DNA of 64,000 nucleotides from Balanoglossus misakiensis. Lineage: Eukaryota; Hemichordata. A program made the translations under genes and the position numbers. The notes under the pieces were generated by a model. The model searched no databases, was not told the DNA's origin, and worked only from the letters and a program-made list of their open reading frames with translations. The DNA is taken from contig CM082594.2 of the NCBI GenBank assembly GCA_040954595.2, forward strand, positions 8,804,001 through 8,868,000. The letters are read 5' to 3'. Shown one piece after another: positions 47,889 to 59,904 of this stretch. How positions within the stretch are numbered: the first letter of the stretch is position 1; each line of letters opens with the position of its first letter.

Positions 47889-47899
47889 TACTAATACTG
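47889..47899 (-). promoter_or_regulatory. miR-8/miR-200bc seed site 2 in the ZEB 3'UTR
   Basis: The + strand at 47892 reads TAATACTGTCA, identical to the first 11 bases of miR-8. The ZEB transcript would therefore pair with miRNA positions 1-11, which includes a perfect 8-mer. This is the second such site within 900 nt. Confidence 0.6.
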
Positions 47900-48467
47900 T
47901 CATCTATATATATTGGACAATGAAAGTCCATTGAAGTTTTATGAATGTCTGGTGTCTCTTTTGAAGTTACCGGTACTGCACATTCATTGAAAACTTAAAG
48001 CTAAATTGGCTTAAAAATGACAAGGCAGTTTTACTAGCATTTCGAGTTTCATTTGGACTGATGAATTAAAGGATTTTTAAAGGCATGCAAAATCAAAATG
48101 TTAAATTTAAACCTCCCCATTTTCACCTGAAATGGGGTTGGTATTCCATGATTTTCTATAAAAGATACTTGATTACAGGAGATAAAATATGCTTCAGGCA
48201 GTTCAACAGGTTTTATAATGTCTTTTCATAGCACCATTGAAAGACTTATTGTCCACGCACCCACCACGCAGATAGACACAGGAAGTAGGCACCAATAAGG
48301 TGATTTAAATCACTATGGCAACACAAAATGGCGGACATGAAAGGTCACACTGCATGATGGGTAAGATACATGACTATTTGCATGAATAGGATTCTGAGAA
48401 ATCAAACTTACATTGATTTATTGCAATATGTGGAACCTACCACTGAACGACAAACTTCACCTGCGTT

Positions 48468-48481
48468 CCCCCCCCCCCCCC
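48468..48481 (+). repeat. poly(C) tract of 14
   Basis: A run of C on +, so poly(G) in the ZEB transcript; G-quadruplex potential in the 3'UTR. Confidence 0.85.
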
Positions 48482-49990
48482 ACTAACAGGTTTCCCACCC
48501 CTGCATCCGATGTTATTATGGAGAAATCCAAATTTTCCTACAGAACAAGCCACAATGTCCTGAACTAAAATTCTGCCCCAAAGTCAGAATAAATATTATG
48601 CTTGTAAAGAGGATGGCATTCATTTACAATTCATGCAATTTCCACTCTTTGATTACAGATTTTGATAAATGTTGTTCCGTCTGTGATTGTCAACACACCC
48701 CTTCCATCTAAGTCCCTTCCTTCAAAATATAAAGACTGCAAAATCCCTAACCCTAATTACCCTTCCACTGCAGCTTCTTTCAAAATTTCTAAATTTGACT
48801 CATGATTATTAACACAATGAAAACTAAATAAAGTCTAAAATCCAACTTTAAGTGAACTCAAAAGGGAATGAAAAAATGCAAGAAATATAGGAAAATCCAT
48901 TGCTAATAATACACTTGAAGAAAAAAAATCATGCTATAATATTGACCATGGAGAATGAAAGACCTAATGAATACAACAAAACCAGATCACTCAAATCTCT
49001 TCAAATCGGATGCATCAATCTCTTTGAAGACTGGCAAGTTCATTATAATGAAACATGATATTACAGATTTTAAAATTATTCCCAGATTCTGAGAAGTTAA
49101 GCAATGGAAGCACTTTGTTAGTAGCCATGGCAAGCTTTACAATAAGTATTTTATCAAAAAACATTTCATTTTATGGAGCACACATTTTGAGAGCTGTTAA
49201 AGTTGATAAATTTCTTGAATATGAAGTGAATTTCTGTGAGACTCGTGGTAACTATTGCTTGTGTACACAAAGTTTGAACAACCTTGCATTCATCATTGCA
49301 TAATCCCTCTGTGTCCATCTGTGACACTGTTGTCATGGTAATGTCGACTCAAAATTGCAACTACCATGGTGATATTACATGGATGAAAGCACAAAATTTG
49401 TTTGGCAAAATATTACACATAACAGCCAATTCATTTTTTGGTGAATGAAAAATGTAACAAAATTTTGTTTATCATGAAAAAAAATCTGGAAGAATCTGGC
49501 AGTGTATTACACTATGGCATAAAACATTCCACCCCTCTGCAGTGGGCTGGACCACACCACATACAAGGCAATAGAGGAATGAAATGGCTATTTTCCAACT
49601 ATATAAAATGGCAGTTAATTTTTTTGTTTTGAAAGTGATTATCTCGGGAAAGTTTTATTGGAAGACAAATATATGTCAGTTGCATATTTCTTTCCTGTTG
49701 AAAATTTTCCTCTTCTCACTCATTAATTCAGTACGACTACACACAGCTATCCCTATTTTGAAACTTTCCATAATTAAAACATACAAGCACCACTAATAGA
49801 TACTATCTATCTATATCATCTATACATTAGACTTTTATAATTTCCATTTCTTCTGTTCTACAAAATCGTCCTGTATTTGGAAGTCCGTGTTATTGCTAAT
49901 TTTTTAAAAATCTCTATAAAATGGTAGAAGATGAATATACTGGAGGAAGAAATCCCGGTATCTTTAGTGTATTTACATTAAGATGGTTGT

Positions 49991-50009
49991 CATGGTAACC
50001 ATTACCATG
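49991..50009. repeat. CATGGTAA inverted repeat
   Basis: CATGGTAA-CCA-TTACCATG, perfect 8-bp arms around 3 bases, about 105 nt past the ZEB stop. It could be a small RNA hairpin in the 3'UTR. Confidence 0.6.
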
Positions 50010-50112
50010 CACACACTGTTTCCCCAAATGATTTATTTTCAGTCCTGCAGATTAATGTCCCTTCTTCAAATCACACCCAGAGTTGCTGGAAAAAAATGGT
50101 TAGGTCAGGTTA

Positions 50113-50363
50113 TTATTCTCTGTCATCGCCCGAGGCGGTCACCGACTGTGATTCTTTCTTGAGCTGCCGATGTGAGTCTTCCCGTTTGCAGTAGCTGTAA
50201 CGGTGGTTCATGTGCTGGCTGTAGGACCCTGAGTGAGAGAACTTCTTGAGACATTTGTCGCACTGGTAAGGTTTTTCGCCGCTATGTAATCGCGAGTGCT
50301 CCATCAGATGGTGTTTGTGCTTGAAGGCTTTTCCACACTCCTTGCACTGATGTGGACGTTTTC
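50113..50363 (-). CDS. ZEB: ZEB terminal coding exon
   Basis: 251 nt including the TAA stop, acceptor TTTTTTCTTCAG. It encodes [20 protein letters not shown] and then [20 protein letters not shown], the last two C2H2 fingers, nearly identical to vertebrate ZEB. It ends [13 protein letters not shown] plus 22 residues. Vertebrate ZEB proteins continue here with a long acidic tail, which is absent. Confidence 0.96.
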
Positions 50364-53300
50364 CTGAAGAAAAAAAAACAGAAAAAAAAACATTAGAAAC
50401 ATTATTTTTTGTTTGATTAAGCCACAGTAGGTTGACTGTGATTATAGGCAAACAGAAAAAACATAGTGGGCGGGAACCAGGCTGGACCATCATATAGTTA
50501 TTAGAACAAAGAACCACTTCTTGACATAGAGGGCTCCCTTCAACTCCATGACATGCCCAATGAATCCTAAACTGAAGATTATAAATTTTAAAGCGATGAA
50601 AAATTTCAGATTTATAATACTGGGTCAGTAATGTATAATTACACCTGTTTAGTCTCTTCCCAAAGAAGTTTGCGTTACAAATGACAAATGCCCAGAACAC
50701 ATTAAATACATTCTGCCATCTTTGTATCAACTTAGCCCACGCAATATTTGTTCGGACAGCACGGCACGTTCATCCACCATCATTTTAATGGTGAAACAGT
50801 AAAAGAAACTGCTTGTGATTAGGTAGACAGATTTTATAATAGGTCTATTCATGGATTAACCTGCTGGGAGCTGTGCAATTATTTAGTATTCAACAAGCAA
50901 CTATCTCAGGGCAATTACCGAGATTTCCTCATCCCATAAGAGGTCACCTGCTGATAGATCAAGGTCCTGGGTCATTGCTGGAGGTCACAGATAGGCTAGA
51001 TCATGTTACATTTGAAGTCATTTAGCTGCCTTCAAGTTTTAAAATAGAACCACTGTTCAGCTGACACACTTTTTCGCTTTCTGAGAATTTCTCTGCGGTC
51101 ATTTTGTGGGACATGATAGGCAATCTTGCAAAATTTGAATTATTCAATAAAATCAGTTTTAGATATAAATGCCCTTAGTAACCGTCAGTGTTCATCATGG
51201 ATCACTGTGGCATCATAACAGCTCAGGAATTGTAGGTGCTATTTGGGTCACTGTATCATACACTATCCATCTAAATCCTAAAGATACAGTATTTCTTATT
51301 TTAAAATGAATAGTGTGTCAATCACGCAAAAAGGTACATTTCACTGATGCAGAAATTATTCTTCATGACCATGTCAGCACACGAAACCAACAGCAGCCAC
51401 AAATCAAGATCAATTTGCTTTACGACCCAAATCTACGCCAAATAGCCCAATCTCCTACAATGCGATGATCTAATTACACCTATGTGCATAGAAGATGTCC
51501 GCCAGGTGATACTTAGATATTCCGGTCTGGCTTCTCCCGGAATTCAAAGTTGGCAATAAAACTGTTCACAAGTATGTGATCAAAATGCACAAGCTCAGTT
51601 CTCTTCCAACAGCAGGATTCGAGTCTGAAGTCAGAGTCTGGGATAATTACTGATGACAAGTTGGATTGATGGTGAAATTTTTTATAAAATATGGATTGTT
51701 TGATCACAAGAGACTGGCAGTCTGTGGGAGATAGGAGCTGAGACAGACAGACACACAGACAGCAAAGAGCCCTTAACTTATTGAGAATTTATTATTGACA
51801 CGTTGCTCACCTGTCTATGTCCCATAACCTGCACACTTTGCTCTATGTAAATGGCATCAGTGTATCATTATTAAATAATTTCCACCCCAAAGGTAAATGA
51901 CAAGTTAAACAATTACAGTTTGACATTTACTTTTTGACGTGAGAACAGGACACTGACAAGTTGTAAAACTAATTTAATGAAGTTGACTCTTATTAAAATT
52001 TTCTCATATTTTTGGCACCACACCTTTGCAACATTTTTGTGTGTGTGCACTTGCATCTGTATGTCTCATAAAATATTCACAATTTACACCTGGTAATGAT
52101 GCATCCTGTTCACAGATGAATGCCCCACACCTGTGGACACCACTCAGTTGCGTTGCTATGGTCACCACACTTAGTGATATGAATAAATCATGGTCCGAGA
52201 TCCAGTCCTGCCATTTGTCACAGAAATTCTGACTGACGATGTCTTTCTGAGCCTAATAACCAATGTTAAGCCCATACAAACATATAGAGAATTCAGAGAC
52301 CAACCTCAATCGAGTTATCTCAAAAATCTAACAAAAATTTCCTGTATACAAAGATATCTCTGAGACATACCTGAGTGTTCATAGACATGTCTAAGTAGTG
52401 AGCTGTGCTTTTGGAAGGTCTTGGGACACTGGCTGCATGCGTACATTCCGTTGACTGTGCGTGGTGACCGATCTTTCCGTCTGCGGGTTCTGGAGAGACT
52501 CATTTCGCCTATTGACTCATCCAGGCTGCCTTCGCTCACAGACTCCTCTGAGAAATGCAACAGAATTAATTTTAGCAATTTTTTTACAATGCACACAAAC
52601 ATGCTCAAAATAAATAAACACATTTTTGTCTGAAAGAATCAAAGTATTTTAATTTCTTACCTCTCTGTTGAGAGCCTTGTTGATAAGGAATTCCTTGTTT
52701 TTCGAGCAAGCTCACGTCCACACCAAGTGATTTCCGTAGCTCTTCCTCTGTCATGAAGTGCCGACCGACCATCTCGGGACTACCAGTACTCATTAGACCA
52801 AGACTGTCCATCAATTTGAGCTTCTTTGTTGGATTGTGCGCTGCAGCAGCAAGCAGGGTGGCGTCGGGATAGCCATTGTGAATCGGGTGTGCATACATGT
52901 GATGAGGGAGGTCGATCGGACCGTGGGCCAATATGGCCGCCGTGGTTGCCGGGTCAGGTTGGCCGTTGCAGTGCGCCCGGATGTTGTTCTCGAAGTACGG
53001 CTGTCCCATCCGAGGATCCACCTTGAAGGAGCCGATGTAGAAATCGGGAGCTGTGCTCGGGAGGGATCGGTACCCTTTCATATGGAAGACAGATTTGGAA
53101 TTGTCAAAGTATGGCTGCCGCCGTTCATAGGTTGGAACTTTGACGTGTTTTGGAAGCGAAAGATCCAATGGTTGATCAGTCTTAAAGTGTTTGTCTGGAG
53201 TGTGTGCTGGCATAGGTGATGACCGTTTCTTTGTCAAGGGTATTGGCTCCTCATTACACAGTGCTTTCTTGGAGAGATTGAGTCCATTCTGATGAGCTTC

Positions 53301-56300
53301 TGGAGGCATCCCAACCATGAGTAATCCACCCCTATCTGCTCTGGCAGGAGGCAGATGTGAGTATCTCAGCGAGTTGGAAGTGGTAATCCTGAGGGGCTGT
53401 CCGCAGTCTGGTTCATCGAAACCACGACCATCGAAACTTCTTTCGTGATCATTCTTGGATGACGGTGCACCGTCATTATCGTTGAAATCAACAGATGCGT
53501 TATCGTCGTTTGAATCGTGGTTATCGACGTCGGCATGACTGTCGCTCATTTCACTTCCTGTTGGTGAGTGCTCGCCGTTTTGGCTGCTAATGCCTTGCTT
53601 GGCGCGCATGGCAATGAACCACTCTTCAACTTCGCTGATTGGCATGCTCAGTAAATGGGAGATTTTCTCTAAGCCATCCCTGGAGGGACACTGCGACATG
53701 GCAAAGAATGCCCTCAGAGCGTGTTGGTGATTCTCCGAGATCCTGGACGCCTTTTCTCTCATGTCCTCTTCCCTTTCATTGAGATTCTCATCACCGCCCT
53801 CCGAGTCATCGCCATCAGAAACCTCTATTTCTTGAATCTTGTCACACTCGTCAACCTCTTCGTCATTCTGCATAGAATTTTCACCGTTTAGATCGTCACT
53901 GTATCTGTCCCCCTCCTGGTGGACCCGGTCGTTTTCTTGCATAGCCACAACTTCGCGCTGGAAGTTGATGAATTTGGTGAGGGAGGCGTGATTCTTGACT
54001 TTCTTCACGTCTTCGTTCTGTTCGCACAGGTAGCGTTCGTGCTGGTGCAACTCTATGGGGTTATAGAACAGTTGCTGGCAGTACCGGCATGCATTCTTAT
54101 CCTTCTTGAGATGAACACTGGCAAAAGCCTCTACTGCTTTAGCTTCATTCACTTTCCTCAAAGTGTAATCCACTATACTGTAGTTTTTCCGCTTTCCGTC
54201 AACCTCGGGGCTCTGAGTGGCCGATGGGCTCTTTGAAGACAGGTGTTCTCGGGCCATTTCTGGAAGCACAATATCTACTTGTTTGACAGGTGTCTCTGGA
54301 CTGGCAGTGTTAGTTTCGGAGCTCGACTGCTTGGTTTTCTTGAGCTTGGCCACATCAGTATTCTGGCCTTCTTGCTGTTGCTTAGAAACGGTAGCACCTA
54401 CAATCTGGAGGACCTTCTTCACGGCATCGTTTGGAGGCGAGGCAGCCATGGAGACGGGAGCTTTGTCAGCCGACGCGCCGTCACCATTTTCTACCTTCAC
54501 GTGGATGGGCATCATCATGTTGGACTGGTTGGGAACCATGGACGGTTTATCGAGGTGGTCGAATGAGTGCGGACCGAAGGGATGCATATACTCAGGGCCA
54601 TGTGGGTTGTTGATGGCATGGCTCATTTTGTCGTTCACGACTTTCACCGGGGCTGCCTTCTCAGAGTGAAGAGGGGGGACATATTTCAGAGGTGTACACT
54701 TCTTGCTGCTGATGTGGGAGCTGTACGAACCTGAGTGTGAGAATCGCTTCTTGCACGTCGGGCACTCGTAAGGTTTCTCCCCGCTATGAATGCGCAAATG
54801 TTCCTTCAAGTGGTGCTTGTACTTGAAGGCCTTGTGGCACTCGCTGCACTTGAACTTGCGGTTGCCCGTGGAGTGGGTCAGCATGTGGCGCTGCAGCCGG
54901 TAGATGTTCACGAAGGCCTTGTTGCAGATCTCGCAGATCTGGTCCCGGCCGGGCATGTGCGTGGCCATGTGGCGCTCCAGCTGAGACTTGTAGGCGAAGC
55001 TGTAGTTGCACTCGGAGCAGGCAAAGTTATTGGCGTTTTTCTCATGGCGATATTTGATGTGCTCTTTCAGAGACGTTGCTCTCTTGTAAACTCTATCACA
55101 GTATGGGCAACTCAGAATTGTGTCTTCAAGGCCATCATCAAGTCCACCTAGAAAAAAAAATAATTTATTAAAATTTATGAAGTACATAACAATCTTTGGC
55201 AGTGCTTTATTGAAAGCTATTCTAGATAATTGCTATAACAATGGTTGTGGTTCCAGCATCTCAGCTGTGACTGGACGCCAAAACTCTCTCATTTCTGTCT
55301 GTGGTGGCAGCAAACCCACTGGCATAAATGAAGTTCCTGAAACCTTGGAGTCTTCCATACTGTGAAACATTTTATAATATTTTTCAGAAAGTGTATTTGG
55401 GATTTTGAGATTTCAAGCAAGTTCCTCTATATTCAGCTATTTGATATGTGACTACCTGCCAATTAGAAATGCTAGCAACATCACATGGAAATTTTATCAG
55501 TTCAGGTTTTCCTGACTGCCCTGCAGAATTAAAAGCGTCGAACACCCCAGCCGGCCTCTCCTTGCACTGCTCAAGTTTCACTTGTTCACCACACCTCGGC
55601 CATAAAATAGGTGGCGGTAGGAGTTCCTTCAACTTTACGAAGATGACTAAGATTTGTCTCGTTCGATAAATCCCTCATCACAAACCGATATACCTCGGTC
55701 AGTCGATCGCCAAACCGATCACCCCCGGTCAGAAACCACACCAGTCTCCGGCACAAAGTTTATTCACTTTTCCGCGAGACAGGTCGGGCCGGACGTTTTA
55801 ATCATCAGAGTGGCATTTTCAGGTGGCCCCAGCTTGTTTTGCAGTGAACTCGTTTTCTCATGACGCAGTCGGACCAACCTTGCAGGAGTTCGTGCTGTTT
55901 ATACTTGGTTGAAGGGAGCGCACCAAATGATTGATACCTACGCAGGGGCAGTGGGACAGGTACCGATGCTATCTAAACAGCAGCCCTGTCTGGAGAGCCC
56001 TGGTGTGGTCATTAACACCACACCACCCTGTCATCTTCACCATCCAATACTAACATGTGTACAATTTATCATTCTATAACTCAGAGTGAAAGTGACATGG
56101 CTAAGACAATGCAGTTTACATCAACAGCCCAGCCACCTTGGTGCCCATACTCTGTACGCCCACTACGAATTTTCACCAGTGACTCAGGTTTGAGCTTTTA
56201 GGGCCAACAAAACTGGGATTTGGTGACATTGAAGTTTTCTGCAGGGAAACATGTTGTTTGCTCTTCTAAAAATCTCAGTTATATCTATTACATTCTTGTT

Positions 56301-57192
56301 GTGGCCAACAGTTCTCTCCAAGCGCTGAGTCAGTTTTGCAGCCTTGTTGCAACTTTTAACTTTCCAAAACAATAACCTGGAGGAGCGATTACCAACCCTC
56401 CCATCATGCAAAACCCTGGGTTCTTGCGCACACAGGTTCTGACCTCAAGCAGCTCGCAGTGCAACTGATAATTTTATTTTTATTTAATTGTGTCCCGCAG
56501 CGATGGAGAGAAATCGCTTTGAAGTTTCTTTGCCCCAATCTGCCTTTCTCACTTGACCAGGTAATTTGCCTGTAAATGAACACTGATTGAAGCGTCTCGT
56601 TTCACAGGGAATGGCCACCTTTCCCAATACATACACCGGGAATCCCTGCAGGCATCCCCTGGTCAAATTTTAATTGCAGTTGTTTTTCCGCGGCGCCGAT
56701 CTCCAAGGTATGCCGGCCCGCGAACTGAGTCACGTCCGCCCCAAAAACCTAGGTGTAGTTTTCCACCTTTCTCCGGAGGTGGCCGACAGATTCAGTTACC
56801 TTCCAAATCTAGCACATTTCCTGTGAGAAAGCCTGGGACACACAGACACACCAGGTCGTCAAGGAATGTTTATCGGCAGGGCGACTAACCTGACAAGTCG
56901 TGTTCGTTATCCGGTTCCTCCTCTGGCGCCTCCGGATAAATTATAGCCGTGTCGCTCCGACTCAGATACTCTTGAATGTTCATCCCCCGACTCCGTCTCT
57001 CTTCCTCCCGCAGCTCCTTATTGCTCTGGTAACCATCGTCGCCGTGGAAACTCCCCTCGTTGCTGCTCACCTCATCGTGATTAAGTTCATTTTCATTGCT
57101 ATGGTAGCCATCGCTGTGGTTACCACTGTCCCTGCATTCTGGCAAGTTATTGGCTTCAACTTCTGGGTCGCTCTCATCGGGAATATCTTCAA
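50113..57192 (-). CDS. ZEB: ZEB zinc-finger E-box-binding homeobox repressor (ZEB1/ZEB2/zfh-1 orthologue), 5' incomplete, 4 coding exons
   Basis: Exons 56890-57192, 52661-55147, 52371-52547 and 50113-50363 splice in phase to 1072 residues, lacking only the N terminus. Numbering from the first residue seen: five N-terminal fingers (C115-H136, C145-H165, C173-H193, C202-H222, and a C2HC C230-C252 with [16 protein letters not shown]); a [14 protein letters not shown] block; [15 protein letters not shown]; an internal C2HC finger 455-476 (HQHERYLC); a divergent homeodomain about 564-620 with W611-F; a CtBP-binding PLDLSLPK at 761; and three C-terminal fingers (968-988, 996-1016, 1024-1043). ZEB proteins bind paired CAGGTG/CACCTG boxes with both finger clusters and repress through CtBP, controlling epithelial-mesenchymal transition and neural/mesodermal fates. 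All introns are phase 1. The tail after the last finger is very short. Confidence 0.97.
52371..52547 (-). CDS. ZEB: ZEB coding exon with the first C-terminal finger
   Basis: 177 nt, acceptor GCATTTCTCAG and donor TCAG|GTATGT, phase 1-1. It encodes an acidic/serine stretch ([20 protein letters not shown]), basic [11 protein letters not shown], then [20 protein letters not shown] and [16 protein letters not shown] matches vertebrate TFQKSSSLLRH. Confidence 0.96.
52661..55147 (-). CDS. ZEB: ZEB large central coding exon
   Basis: 2487 nt, acceptor TTTTTTTTTCTAG and donor GAGAG|GTAAGA, phase 1-1. It encodes the complete N-terminal finger cluster starting [20 protein letters not shown], the internal C2HC finger, the homeodomain and the CtBP motif. 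The corresponding region is split into several exons in vertebrate ZEB genes and fused here. GC- and CpG-richer than its flanks. Long open frames on the + strand opposite it are shadows. Confidence 0.97.
55681..55732 (+). repeat. 30-bp period duplication
   Basis: CAAACCGATATACCTCGGTC followed by AG recurs 30 bases later as CAAACCGATCACCCCCGGTC followed by AG. CpG-rich, in the ZEB intron upstream of the large exon. Confidence 0.65.
56890..57192 (-). CDS. ZEB: ZEB N-terminal coding exon (exon 2 equivalent)
   Basis: 303 nt, acceptor TTTGTCTATATAG and donor TCAG|GTTAGT, phase 1-1. It encodes an acidic N-terminal region rich in D/E/N/S, ending [20 protein letters not shown], which is nearly identical to vertebrate ZEB2 before its first finger. 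The first codon is split (one base from the upstream exon), so at least one more 5' coding exon must exist. Confidence 0.93.
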
Positions 57193-57765
57193 CTATATAG
57201 ACAAAAAAAAAAGAGAAAAAGTGAATCTTTAGCATAGATAACCAGCATTCTTTACCATCTTCTGTCACATGACAGAAGGAAATCTAAATTTGCGGTCATT
57301 TGGAATAAACAAATACATGATTTCCTGTCTCAGTATATCAAGATACGTGAGACCATCCTCGTTTTGTGGATACAATGTGGCTGTTGTCATTTTCTTATTG
57401 CGTCAAAGTATGCTGATATCACAACAACATCACAATTGAAAACAATTACGGGAAGTCTAGAACAGCTGTAACTTTCTTCATCTACAGACTATTTTGATCA
57501 TAAGGTGCACACTCAAAGTTTAGAAACACGGTAGATACTGGAGGTAAAGTTACTTGTTCAAAGGTCAAACGTTCAATGCAACAATCATTTTCCGCTCACG
57601 GTCAATGTTTTTTCCCACCAAAAAAATAAATTCCATAAACAAGGAAACACCACAATGTCAAGCAATGTATTAAATACAAGGTCAACAAAAATTGCACGTA
57701 AAAGTTTAAACTGCCTTGCTCTCACGTCAATTTCCAAAATAATCAGTTTCCAGTGTGTTTTTCAC

Positions 57766-57940
57766 CAAAACTGCAACAGGAGTTTTCAATTTTCTTGCGT
57801 GAGAACATTTTTCGGCAGATGAGCTGAGCCGGCTTCGGCGCTACACTCTGATTTTTTTTATAGTCTCCCCGCACAGGGCCTTTGGGGATTGGCTTCACTG
57901 GTATCAGCTTACACTCTGGCTCCACCGTTCTCCGTTCGGC
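57766..57940 (-). CDS. possible alternative ZEB 5' exon (weak)
   Basis: An open stretch starting AERRTVEPECKLIPVKPIPK after a TATAAACAG acceptor and ending at TTTTG|GTGAAA, a donor whose phase (1) fits ZEB exon 56890-57192. It contains an ATG (57808) starting MFSRKKIENSCCSF. The residues have no resemblance to known ZEB N termini and the donor is weak, so this may be chance. Confidence 0.2.
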
Positions 57941-59039
57941 CTGTTTATAGAACTCACCAACAAGCAGAAACGCACATCACCTGTTAGGTTCCTTCAAACT
58001 TGTGATCATCAAACATTAAAAGGTAAATAAATTTGCCAAAATGGCCTAAACAACTGTCTGTGTATAGCCAAGCTGGCGAGCAAAAAACAGCGCCTGTTTA
58101 CAGTTGCTCTAAACAAAGTCGGGTCTAGGTGTAAACTCACCCAACTACCTTCAGCCAATCGGTTTTAAAGATACTGTAAAGATTTTACAGTATACACGTT
58201 TGTGTCAATTTGCGACAAAGGTTATTTCGTTTTCATGAGCGCCAAGTTTATCCTGAAGTCACAGACTTTGAGTCGATATTTGATCTTGTGTGACATTTGG
58301 CCAACTTACGGAGATGCCAGACATCCATTGCTTGACTCTCGTTGTCTGGATTTTCGCAGTGAAAGTTTTGGTTGCGTGTGTCCGCTACAAATACTGAAAT
58401 CTGCTTTTTGTCTTGACTTCACAATTACAGCAGACAACATGGTAATTGTGATCTTGCTCAAATTATTCGACCACTCTGATCTCCTCTAGGTGTGAAGCAG
58501 AGACTTTCACAAAAAATAAAGGTGTTAAAACTGGCAGTCAGTCACTGCATAAATACCTAATTTCCTGTCAGCCAATTATAAGCAATCACCCCATACTTCG
58601 ATCAAATTATCTCACTCGACACAATTTCAGCTAATATTTGATCTAAACACCTCTTTCTCTCTACCTTGGAAGCAGTTTTCCCACGTGAAAAGGTGCCAAA
58701 TTAGAACATCTGTGATAAAATGTTTACTACACAATGGTTACAATTTTCATCCGCTATTTAATGTTCCCAAATAACCTCTTTTTTGAGAAATATTGTAAAA
58801 CAAACACTTCACCTTTGGGTTCTTTGTAACACGTAAGCCCTGAATGAACTACAAAAAAACAGACCATCACATTTTATGTCCAAATAAAGACTAAGAAACC
58901 AATTAATGATAATTTAAATAAATTTCCATAATAACAACACCTGAATTACAGGTAAAAGGTTAACACAATGGGAATAGCTGGATTGAGAACCACACTCTCA
59001 ACAAAAGCACAATTGTCCAAGAGTCTAGCATAGAAAAAC

Positions 59040-59320
59040 TTGAACAAAACTACACTAGTCTCTGGTTAGCAGCTAAAATGAAGCCATTGTATTGTTTGAT
59101 AAACACTAAATTGTTTTAATTAGGACCTAATACACTGAATTGGGCAGGGACAACACAGGTCTGGTAATTTGCATAGTTATTTCCCTCTCTTCCCCGAAAA
59201 TTACCCTTCGTTATCAATAAAAGCCAAGCGGAAAACCCCTGATCAATCTACACACAGCACCTTTACAAAGATAACTTCTGTTCGAAATACACCTTAATTC
59301 CGGTCAATTAAATTTCTCAT
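59040..59320 (-). promoter_or_regulatory. candidate ZEB enhancer (motif cluster)
   Basis: The stretch holds a CATTGTATTGTTT SOX/Fox-like run, a paired homeodomain-type palindrome ATTAGGACCTAAT (59119-59131), an octamer ATTTGCAT (59167-59174) and TTATCAATAAA. It lies upstream of the first identified ZEB exon. The evidence is motif density only. Confidence 0.25.
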
Positions 59321-59904
59321 TTCTGTTCACAGCCCACACCGGTGCGATTTGACCGAAACCATCAATTTGACTTGATCCAACAAAACTCCTTTTCTTCAAA
59401 ACACTTGCATGGAAATTATTCCCCTTTCAAATATTCCAATGTTTCACAATGTCAGAGGTGTAATTTTCCGGTTTTCCCATTTATTCCGGTACGGATTATT
59501 TATACAAAATCATAAATTATATTTTTGGGGATCAAATTACTTGAACAGGAAAATTACACTTTTCCTGTTGGCGATTGGTAATTACACATGAACTACCATG
59601 AATAAAAATAATACGGTCTAGACTTTGTGTCTGTAGCGACAGGTAGAAACAGGCAAGTCAATTACCCATGCATAGTGTTTGCTCAGAGTGTTTTAGCAGG
59701 AGCAGATGTAGCCATGCCCATCCACTCGGAGCCCGGGTTTTTTTTTCCTTCTTCCAGTTTGAGAAACCTAGGTGGTCTGGATAATCAATGCTTAGATGGA
59801 ACTAGCAGGTGCAGGTGATGCTATAGAGCCATAATAGTGACATCATTATTAATACGAACACATGTGACGTCCATGCAAATACCTACTTCACAGAATCGTG
59901 GCCA

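Larger units (their letters stand above)
46826..50112 (-). other. ZEB: ZEB 3'UTR (inferred)
   Basis: About 3.3 kb of AT-rich, non-coding sequence between the ZEB stop and the last AATAAA. It carries two perfect miR-8/miR-200 seed sites, an X-box-like palindrome (46896-46908), a poly(C) run (48468-48481) and a short inverted repeat (49991-50009). Open frames inside it are short and unrecognised. The exact end needs transcript data. Confidence 0.5.

Noticed and set aside
51610-51625. B-box-like GACTCGAATCC on the - strand
   Set aside because: No A-box at the correct distance and no acceptor-stem complementarity.
54217-54669. 150-codon open frame on the + strand
   Set aside because: Antisense to the ZEB large exon, whose - strand translation is unmistakable.
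54786-55151. 121-codon open frame on the + strand
   Set aside because: Antisense shadow of the zinc-finger cluster.
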